Positions 19,001 through 26,300 of a stretch of 64,000 nt of DNA are shown in pieces. The position numbers and the translations under genes were made by a program. Where the stretch lies: NCBI GenBank assembly GCA_947502885.1, contig CANNBP010000004.1, positions 186,001 to 250,000 of the forward strand. Reading direction: 5' to 3'. Within the stretch, counting starts at the first letter, position 1. Each line of letters starts with the position of its first letter. The stretch is from an uncultured Aquimarina sp. (GTDB lineage: Bacteria; Bacteroidota; Bacteroidia; Flavobacteriales; Flavobacteriaceae). The notes beneath the pieces are model-generated. The model was given only the letters and a program-made list of their open reading frames with translations. It made no database searches and was not told where the DNA came from.

Positions 19001-20836
19001 ACCGCTAAATCCAGCACTATCCATTAGGTTGATATCCACCTTAAAATCCAGAGCTGCCATACGATCACTGGCTCGGATTCCTATTTCTGAAATAGTCACC
19101 GGGAAATTGACAATTTTTACCTCTCCGCTATATCCCGCATGCCCGATTTGTATCATCGGACTTACCGTTTGTAGTTGTAATCCCTGAAAGGTGATGCCTT
19201 CGAAATCTGCGGTGGCGGTTTTGGTAGAGGATCCACTATTGGATCCTTTGATCGCCATATTACCATGAAGAATCGCCTTGGGTCTAAATACCCCATCACT
19301 TACCCTTAGTTCTATTACACTATTTGCGGTTATCGTGGCTTTGGCTTTAAATACATCAAAAGCCATGTTCTTACCCGGACTGGCATTGAGTACATATTCC
19401 TCGTTCACCGGATCGATTAATGCATTATAGGCGATTACCTGTGAACCTTTACTTTGATCTCCTTGTTTTTTTAAACGGATTTGCTCTCTCCCATCAGTAT
19501 CGATATAAGTTTCTGTATGTACTCCCGATACGGTTTCTGTAGTAACAGGCAGTACAATCGCACCACCAAATCCTGCAGCAGTAAGGTTTCCTGCCATAAA
19601 AGTTACCTGAAAACGATCTACAGAGAACTGCCAACCTGCTGCGCTACCTTCATTGATGGGTAAAATATTTTCCCCTTTAAAAGTTCCTGAAACCCCATTG
19701 GCATCGATCAGCATTTTTTCTGCCCCAAAAGAAATACGTTGGGTACTTCCTTTTTTCTGAAATTGTTTAGGTAATACCACCGTAAGGGATTCTACATAAA
19801 CGCCTCGCCAAAGGTTTTCTTCGCCCGATAACAAATATTTTTCCTGATATCCCTTTGGCCATTGTATGTTAGAGGCATTACGTGTATCACTAAAATCAAA
19901 AATGGCGGTGTTTAATTCGAAAATGGTATTCTTTAAAGAAGGTACCTGAAAACGAGGCAGGTTTACTTCAATCAGAATATCATTCCAATCGGTAGCGACC
20001 ATTTCAAAACTGGTGGTCACTTTCTTTTTAAGGGTCGTACCCGGTATGGTACTATGGTCTATCGTATTATCTGCTTTGACCGGTAGTATTTTCTTTCTCG
20101 AAAATTCTACATCTACTGCCAATCCTAATTCTTTAAACCCATTACAATCGATGGTTACATAAGTTTTCTTATCTAGATTTCCACTTTTTAGATCAAAACC
20201 ACCTTTTAGGATCATTAATACCTCTTTTCCCTGAAAAGGAATCCCTACATCTCCCAACAAAACCAAATCAGCATCTCCAAACAAACCTCCTTTATGCGAC
20301 AGTTTGACCCTACTTGCTCCAAAGAACAGTTCTCGCTGTTTTCCATTTTTATCGATCTGCGGCAGTGTGAGCCGTACAAAAATCTCTAATTCTGAATAGT
20401 CTGTACCGATCTCTATTTTACTCACTCCCATGATAAACTGCGAGTTGCCTACTTCTTTTTTGATGCCTATCGGAAGGGTAACCGGGGTTTGCCCGGTTAG
20501 GTATTCGGTAAGGTTTTCGAGAAACTTATTGCCTTCTACCAGTTCATTAATTACCTTTTCGGCTTTGTTTCTAAGGCGAACTGTTGTAGTATCCCCATCA
20601 AAACGGGTATACAGCTCATTGGGCTGAAACTCACGCTGCTCTACTTTTTGTGCTAGTTGTTGTAGGTCTTTTTCTATTTTGGCATCCAGATTGGCAAACG
20701 AACGACTCATACGTACAGCAGGTCGTACCGGTTTTGCTTCCTCTTTGGCCACCGGATCGTTTAAATGGGTATGCCCGGTAGCCGCAAAGGTAAGCGTCGA
20801 TAAGAGTAGGGTAAGTAAAAAGTAATATTGTTTCAT
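16052..20836 (-). CDS. giant exported beta-rich protein of unknown function
   Basis: The start chosen opens MKQYYFLLTLLLSTLTFAATG, a normal signal peptide; an ATG at 20866 would place ten hydrophilic residues before it. About 1594 residues follow. I do not recognise a family. Most of the chain consists of long alternating beta strands with recurring wording such as LKLSHKGGLFGDADLVLLGD, EIGIRASDRMAALDFKVDI and ITGFGGGASYRMKK, suggesting an elongated beta-solenoid or a lipid-binding beta groove. Around residues 1110-1300 the pattern is more Ig/fibronectin-like. No sorting domain, lipobox or protease motif is seen. It heads the three-gene downstream part of the envelope cluster, with noticeably higher G+C than the toxin genes. 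Confidence 0.7.
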   Translation of the reverse strand: MKQYYFLLTLLLSTLTFAATGHTHLNDPVAKEEAKPVRPAVRMSRSFANLDAKIEKDLQQLAQKVEQREFQPNELYTRFDGDTTTVRLRNKAEKVINELVEGNKFLENLTEYLTGQTPVTLPIGIKKEVGNSQFIMGVSKIEIGTDYSELEIFVRLTLPQIDKNGKQRELFFGASRVKLSHKGGLFGDADLVLLGDVGIPFQGKEVLMILKGGFDLKSGNLDKKTYVTIDCNGFKELGLAVDVEFSRKKILPVKADNTIDHSTIPGTTLKKKVTTSFEMVATDWNDILIEVNLPRFQVPSLKNTIFELNTAIFDFSDTRNASNIQWPKGYQEKYLLSGEENLWRGVYVESLTVVLPKQFQKKGSTQRISFGAEKMLIDANGVSGTFKGENILPINEGSAAGWQFSVDRFQVTFMAGNLTAAGFGGAIVLPVTTETVSGVHTETYIDTDGREQIRLKKQGDQSKGSQVIAYNALIDPVNEEYVLNASPGKNMAFDVFKAKATITANSVIELRVSDGVFRPKAILHGNMAIKGSNSGSSTKTATADFEGITFQGLQLQTVSPMIQIGHAGYSGEVKIVNFPVTISEIGIRASDRMAALDFKVDINLMDSAGFSGATSLSIEGELPQGGDFSKWQFKRVKLKRIELAADIGFKIDGYVDFREDDPVYGDGFAGQVTAEFSGGIAVKINAAFGKKEFRYWYVDGLVSGLDIPVPTGISITGFGGGASYRMKKEGFSSTISSGGSGAKYIPDENSGLAVKAMMLFTVTGGSSVANGGFGFEMAFNTSGGINRVSLYGEAHMMQLPDFANPLEEISGNLKGIVENESKMSPAVQNQLKQNDLIGASKAIYPATMQGQKGMNAYVAIEFDFTTNTFHGTFELYIDVLGGVFKGVGDGGRAGWAVVHFSLSEWYIHVGTPTDPIGLKMGVGNLAIKSESYFMLGDAMPGSPPPPSEVANILGLDAAALDYMRDENALKGGRGIAFGSRFSFDTGDMTFLIFYASFQAGFGFDIMIKDYGETVCRGSGQIGVNGWYANGQAYVYLQGEMGINIKFMGIRKKIPIVKAGAAALLQAKLPNPTWLRGYLGGYYNLLGGAIKGRFRFELQFGEECDIISGGSPVGGMKIIADVKPAANASAVDVFAVPQVAFNMQVEQPIELEDDSGKLRKYRFKLDKFYLKDETGQQIPGEQSWNSTKDLLSFTSNEVLPPQKNLQLYVSVTFEEQINGTWTAIKENGKVVKEEENRTFTTGTAPDYIPMNNIAYCYPVVGQKYFFPKEHTNAYVKLKRGQGYLFTTEAGWSQKSYFTDDFGNAVESAISYNSGAQKVMIPIPSIANSKAYTLTLLTLPPEAVSGGTSESYIKKDLGDGESTIETKTVSIDALTTNPETIEMLTYEFRTSAHNTFREKINSKSVQQGIIEIIYADVHALQSQVRNSEPFEILDLSGGEYTSNKPLVQAEAILNDTYYKNEIYPLIYQNYPLNNKFTLDRDVSILGFPPTKAVEKMSWYETYLEYYPSNLLLHTRLAYRYNLPEAYKDDFIQLQYKITDDYLKYPEQYEGRIQQFDYIINGIFPYIKPGNYQAKLTYVLPGGNMGSQSDVIYINPN

Positions 20837-20870
20837 CTGTTTATATATTGTTTTTTTAGTTGTCATACTT

Positions 20871-20935
20871 TGACTGGCACTTCGACAAGCTCAGTGCAAC
20901 AACACAGTGTGACAACTCGGTGTGATTCGTCAGAA
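20871..20935. repeat. REP-like palindromic intergenic element
   Basis: The stretch contains GCACT and AGTGC flanking TTCGACAAGCTC-type sequence, followed by CACAGTGTGACA and CGGTGTGA. The core CTTCGACAAGCTCAGTG is of a kind that recurs in intergenic repeats of many bacterial genomes. It is more G+C-rich than its surroundings. It sits in the 295-base gap between the NADAR gene and the next gene of the cluster. Confidence 0.4.
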
Positions 20936-21010
20936 TTATTTTATTTTTTATTCATTTTCCTATTCATCTCTATCTTCTTATTCCTTTCAATCAAGCAAAA
21001 AGTCCCCTTC

Positions 21011-21033
21011 CACACTCATTTTTGATGAGTGCA
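21011..21033. other. small hairpin in the gap between NADAR and the downstream cluster genes
   Basis: CACTCAT and ATGAGTG pair across a 5-base loop. On the minus strand, the direction of transcription, the hairpin is followed only later by a short T run, so it is a poor terminator. It could be an attenuator or no more than chance. Confidence 0.25.
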
Positions 21034-21131
21034 TTTTTAATAATTTTTACTCTAAAAAGGGTGGTGTTTTAGGTGGTTATGTTACATGGTTGGAGTTTCA
21101 CGGTTTTTATATTGTTTAAGAAAGTATTGAA

Positions 21132-21971
21132 TTAATATACTCCTAACATTTCAGTTCGTATTCTAGTAAGTATTTCTCCTAAAAGGTTTTTCCCTTGCCA
21201 AGTTTCTCTTTTTTGTGCTCTAGGATCATCCTCTGCTAAACCAATACCCCAAATTTTATCATTGGGAGCAGCTTCTACAAGGGTGGTTCCTTTTGTTTCT
21301 AACAACATCTGTTTTAAATCTTCATTTTGCGTAAACTTAGCTTTGTTGGCATCATATACAACAGAAGTTTTAAAAACCTTCCAAGTCTCTAATATTTCTT
21401 CTTTCATTTTCAAAGAACGCCCTATTTGTTTTTGTTTTTTAGGGTCTTTTGTAGATAACACCTCTAGTGCTGATTCAAAATCTAAAGACAATAAGCATTT
21501 ATGATACATCATAAATTGTTCTGCTGAACTAAACGATATTTCTCTTTCAGATTCTTTCAAATAATTAGGAGTTCTAAAAATTCGCTCTCCCCTAAAACTG
21601 CATTTATACCATTGAGAAAAAGGAGATTTAGTTGCCCAAAAAAATGTGAATTTTTCTTCCCTTCTCTCTTTTATTTTTAATAATAATTCTTCTTCAAAAG
21701 TTAATCCTTCTGCGTGGTGTGCAACATATTGAAACCCTCTTAAATGCTTTATTTCTATTTCTCTTTGTGTCATTTTAGAATATTCCAAATCATTTTTTTT
21801 GTTTAAAACAGCACTTTTGGCTTCATAATATTTGATAAATTGATCTTCTGTTAAATTTTCATATAATGCTAGCCATTCAGAGGATTGTCTCTCGGACATT
21901 TTTATCATAGATTTAACCACTCTATCCGTAAAACCTTCTTTTTCTATAATTTCTTTCGTTACTATTATCAT
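21132..21971 (-). CDS. NADAR-domain protein, probable ADP-ribose-removing immunity protein
   Basis: A 279-residue protein without signal peptide or membrane segment, hence cytoplasmic. Residues 107-275 match the NADAR (YbiA-like) fold: FTFFWATKSPFSQW at the start, SSAEQFMMYHK with the conserved Glu151 and Lys158, DPKKQKQIGR, ETWKVFKTSVVYDANKAKF, TTLVEAAPNDKIWGIG and WQGKNLLGEILTRIR. NADAR enzymes are N-glycosidases acting on ADP-ribose-type linkages, and some reverse guanine ADP-ribosylation and neutralise DarT1-type toxins. The first 105 residues form an unrecognised, charged helical extension. Its ATG overlaps the stop of the upstream ADP-ribosyltransferase gene (ATGA), which couples the two and is the arrangement expected for a toxin and its antidote. 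The immunity role is inferred. Confidence 0.85.
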   Translation of the reverse strand: MIIVTKEIIEKEGFTDRVVKSMIKMSERQSSEWLALYENLTEDQFIKYYEAKSAVLNKKNDLEYSKMTQREIEIKHLRGFQYVAHHAEGLTFEEELLLKIKERREEKFTFFWATKSPFSQWYKCSFRGERIFRTPNYLKESEREISFSSAEQFMMYHKCLLSLDFESALEVLSTKDPKKQKQIGRSLKMKEEILETWKVFKTSVVYDANKAKFTQNEDLKQMLLETKGTTLVEAAPNDKIWGIGLAEDDPRAQKRETWQGKNLLGEILTRIRTEMLGVY

Positions 21972-23362
21972 ATTTCCTGCATGATTATTTTATATATACC
22001 ATCCGCATCCTTTTTTGCGAATAACACTTTAAATTCTGTACCGCTTTTAAATAAAATTTCTGCCTGATCATCTCCATTTACTTTTGTAAAATGAGACATC
22101 TCATTAACATCTATACCTGTTTTTGATTTTATAATAAATTTTACTTTTACCTTATCAACTGCTTCAAATTTTTTAATAAAATCATCTGCAACTTTTTCAA
22201 GTTTACTCGATGATGTATAAGCATCTTCTGTAATTTTCTTTCCTACATTATTTTTGTATTTACTTATAACTAAAGATTCATCCAAATTAGCTCCTCTATA
22301 AACATCATTTATATAAGCTTTTCTAGTTTTTAACTTATTAAGCGTAGCATCTAATACTTTTTTATGCGCTAATAATTTGTCTGTTAATGCATAGCCCGGC
22401 ACTCCATTTAACGGGTTGTTTAAATTTTTAGAAGATGCTGTATATTTATATACGCTAATTATCTCAAATTCAGTTAAACTAGGGTAACTAGCTTTAAATT
22501 CATCTAAAAGTCCACTTTTTTTAAGTGTCTTTCTTATTTTATTAAAACTGGACTTGCTATTTCCCCATAGAAGAGTGATAATTTCCTGAGGATAGTTACC
22601 AAACCCTACATCATCACCATTTTGATACAAATTACGCCTTTTATCACCTATTTTAGTACCTCTATCAATAAACTTTTTCTTCTCTAACTTACCATTGGTA
22701 ATAATCGCTATTAACTCATCATTGCGCTTTTTGTTAATAATTTTTACTTCCCCAGATGATTTTACTACGGTATACTTTATATTCTGAATATCAGATTTAA
22801 AAACCTCATCGGCCTTGGCTAGATTATCTATAAGTTTTTGCTTAACACTGCTATCTTTTACCAATTGAATAGCGTCATCAAAAAAAGCTTTTCCCCGAGA
22901 TCGTAATTTTAAAAAAGTTTCTAAGTTTTTTTCTTTAACACCTATCTTAGGAAACTCTTTTAAAACTAAGCTCCATACTTCACTAATATTAGGGTCTTTG
23001 ATAACCTTTTTAAGCCCTTTGGTGGATATCGCATTGAGGACAGTAACTACTCTTGTTGGGGAAAGGTTTTTAAAAGAAGCTGCCAGTTTAGGTACTTGTT
23101 TTGTATTCAAGCTGCTTAAAACCTTTGTCCTTAAACCAACTTTGTTGACCCCTGATAGTTTATTAAATAAATCCCCCGTATTTAATAGGCCTTCGTAATG
23201 AGCAAGGGGATCTTTATGGCCGCTACAAAATGCCTCGAATTCTGAATTTTTAAGATCCTGAGCAAAAAAATCATATAGACATTTGGGTGACTGAGCTCCT
23301 ATTTCATTAAAAGAAAAAATGAAAAGGACTAGAAACAGTATTTTTTTAAATATTCTGATCAT
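21968..23362 (-). CDS. secreted ADP-ribosyltransferase toxin (R-S-QxE type)
   Basis: A 464-residue protein with signal peptide KILFLVLFIFSFNEIGAQ. The C-terminal 120 residues carry an ART fold: VYRGANL (Arg356, NAD binding), AYTSSS (residues 381-386, the STS strand), FIIKSKTGIDVNEMSHF, and QAEILFKSGTEFKVLFA with Gln433-x-Glu435, the catalytic QxE turn. Such enzymes transfer ADP-ribose from NAD+ to protein or nucleic acid. QxE occurs in C3-like enzymes and in guanine-modifying pierisin/scabin-like enzymes; the NADAR partner favours guanine, which is inference. Residues 55-320 are Lys-rich and helical, with a DPNISEVW segment resembling junctions before toxin domains in Bacteroidota polymorphic toxins. 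It begins 14 bases after the backbone gene and overlaps the NADAR gene by 4. Confidence 0.82.
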   Translation of the reverse strand: MIRIFKKILFLVLFIFSFNEIGAQSPKCLYDFFAQDLKNSEFEAFCSGHKDPLAHYEGLLNTGDLFNKLSGVNKVGLRTKVLSSLNTKQVPKLAASFKNLSPTRVVTVLNAISTKGLKKVIKDPNISEVWSLVLKEFPKIGVKEKNLETFLKLRSRGKAFFDDAIQLVKDSSVKQKLIDNLAKADEVFKSDIQNIKYTVVKSSGEVKIINKKRNDELIAIITNGKLEKKKFIDRGTKIGDKRRNLYQNGDDVGFGNYPQEIITLLWGNSKSSFNKIRKTLKKSGLLDEFKASYPSLTEFEIISVYKYTASSKNLNNPLNGVPGYALTDKLLAHKKVLDATLNKLKTRKAYINDVYRGANLDESLVISKYKNNVGKKITEDAYTSSSKLEKVADDFIKKFEAVDKVKVKFIIKSKTGIDVNEMSHFTKVNGDDQAEILFKSGTEFKVLFAKKDADGIYKIIMQEI

Positions 23363-23376
23363 ACATCTTATATTTC

Positions 23377-26300
23377 TTAGTTACAAATGAACCCTTTGCG
23401 ATTCTTTCTAAATGTTTTCCAACATTTAAAGAAAATAGAGTTGGGTTTACTTAACTGCTCTAACACTTCGTCTGAAGCATTCATAAAATCATTTTTAAAT
23501 AGTTCTTTTAAGTTAGTATCACTCACACGGTTTAAGAGTTTGGTAAACCGGGATGCTTTTTTTACTATTTTGGCGTTAGTAACTATATAAACAACATCAT
23601 CCTTTGTTTTATATATGGCTACGTCACCCTTGATGATATTATTCCCTTTTGGGTTTTTATAGCGAATATCACTTAGAGTACCTATGAGTTCATCTCCTTT
23701 TTTAGTGGTGTTTCTAACATTAGAGAATTTAGAGAATGCTCCGTTAGAAGAATGTGATATTTCTAGTATTTTATAGGATTTGTTTCCTATTGTAATACTT
23801 CCCTGAGTCCAATCGGTAATTTTTAATTTAGCTTTATTAATAGTCTTTAAACTAGCATTTAGAAGACTTCCTTCCAATCTTGATAAAATCTTGGTGGTAA
23901 ACATTACCTTGGTAGAAGAGTTTGCTAGTGTAGATAAAAGTTCAGGAACTTTTCTAAGCTCTTCGATGATTTTTTTCCTTGTGGATAAGGAAGAGTTTTT
24001 AATATTATCGAATTTGCTAAAATCAAATCTAAATTCTGTTACTAATTTTGTCGTACCTTTTGCTATTTTTTTACTAATACCAACCCCTAATTTGCTTAGT
24101 CCAATTGTGGCATCTATCGCCGTAATGTTACTCCAAACTTTAATAAACTTCTTACCATCCTGTGTTTGTTTTATAGGCTCTTCGACAAACAACACAACCA
24201 TATCTAAAGAGCCAATAGTTGCGCTAACTGCTTGCATTATAGTTATAGACTGTCCTCCAGAAGGTATGGCGGTTAGGATTCCTATTAAATTACCAAAAAC
24301 TCTAAGTACAGTCATATTATCTTTCTTCCCTTGGCTATGTATCAGATATGCCAGGTAATATGCTGGTAATTTAACGGTTACATCTTTTTTCTGTTTTTCT
24401 TTATCACTATACTTAATAAGAGAACCATCTTTTGGAAATGTTACTTCTACTAACTCATCTAATGATTCAAACTTGACTGGAACTCTTCCTTGCTGATAAT
24501 TAAAATATATATTCATAGATCCATCATCCTCAATAAACTCAAAATCCAGTTCGGATGACCATACACTACTATGTGGATTCTTGTCAAAAGAAAACTTTTT
24601 AAGTGGTTTTATTCCTGTATTATCACTTGTGTATATTTCGGTAATCTTATTAATGTATTTTTCATATTTAGAGAAATTGGTATTCTTCCATATTTTTCTA
24701 AATAATTTGGCATTATCTTTCTTAAACAACTCTGTTAATAATTGCTTTGCTTGTCCATTATATGTCACTGCACTTAGTAAATTAACGATCGCTTTTTCTT
24801 CTCCAGAATCAAATAAACTATTATGACTTTTTAGCAGTTTTTTAATCGCATTAATTCTATTTTTGAACGTGACATTCTCCAAAGCACATGCAGTAGAATT
24901 GTTTACCAGCTCTACAATTTTTGCAGGTGTCATTGTAGTTGAAGCTAGTTCTGCATTAAGAGTTTTATGAAGTTCATCTACCTTATCAGGAAACTTTAAT
25001 AACTCTCTTAATTTTAAATAATACTGTATTGTTTGTCTAATTTTAAGCTCACGTTCAATATGTGAAATCGCCTTACGAGATGATCCTCTTAAAAGATCAA
25101 GAAGTGGAAAAACAAAGCGTTTACGGCTTTTTTTTATTTGAGCTAATGCTATTTTTTGATTATTAGTTATATCGAGAACCTCACACTCTATGAGTTTTTC
25201 TAATGCTTCATTATTAGAAAACACCAATGCAGATGCTACAATAAGAGAAGCATACATACTCTCACTTTTTAAATACTCCTCATCAAAAGATTCTATAAAT
25301 CGTTCAGCAAAAGGAGTTAATTCTAACTCATTGTTAATATTTTCATCTTTAATTTGTTTTCCTTTTTGAGTAGGATTAAAAAAAGAGTATTGATCTGCAC
25401 TATCAGGGTTATTAAAAATTTTGATTACACTAAAGTTGCTAGATATCTCACCAAAATATGTTACATCATTTGTTTTACCAATAATTTGATCTGATTCTAT
25501 TTTCATTTTGTTAACATAAAGTTCTATTTCTTCAGCCTCTGTATTATAGTATGGAAGCGCTATAATAGCATCTTTAAGATTTTCTATTTTTTTTGTATAA
25601 ACATCTTTAAACATCTTTTTATTAGAAGAGCATTCATAGCCATATTTATTACCCCTCCCTTGAAAAGAGTAGTATTTTTTATCCAGGGTAAATCCTAATA
25701 AGCTGCCCATGGGAGCATAATTTCCTGAGTTTTTATCAGACTCTTTATAATGATATGGATCATACGTAGAGAAATTAACATCGGTAACGTTAGGAGGTAG
25801 TGTTACCACTTTATTAGACGGTGTAATAAAAGAATACGATATGATTTTGTTATTTTTATCTCTATTTGCAAAATCTTTTAAATATTCGAGATCGGTAGAA
25901 ATTTGTTCCCCATCCTCGTCGTCTTGAAACAGGTATAACTGTATCCCGGGAGCGTGTATTTTTTCCCAATCCATATGGGTAAATACAGCACCTCCCTTAT
26001 AATCCATCAATAGGTCGGTAGCTCGTTTGGTAGTATCATACTCTGTAAAAGGATGTTCTAAACCAAAAATCCCATGCCCCAATTCGTGGGCTATTGTAGT
26101 TGCCTTGGTATTCTGATCGAATGTAAATCCATACTGTCGTTTTAATGGCATAAACCCTTTGGTATCGGACTTTGAAGGCTTTATATCATCTCCCAGTACA
26201 AAAACATAATAGGTTTTGGGATTAGAGGTCATTTGGGTTTTAAAATAATTTTTTATTGCCTGCTCTTCTTTGGTATAATGAGCTAGTATACCACTATCTC

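Noticed and set aside
21132..23362. Classic DarTG pair
   Set aside because: The partner has a NADAR fold, not a macrodomain, and the toxin carries a signal peptide and lacks DarT-type sequence.
23891..24358. 155-codon frame antisense to the backbone gene
   Set aside because: It is the complement of the hydrophobic pretoxin region and mirrors its composition.
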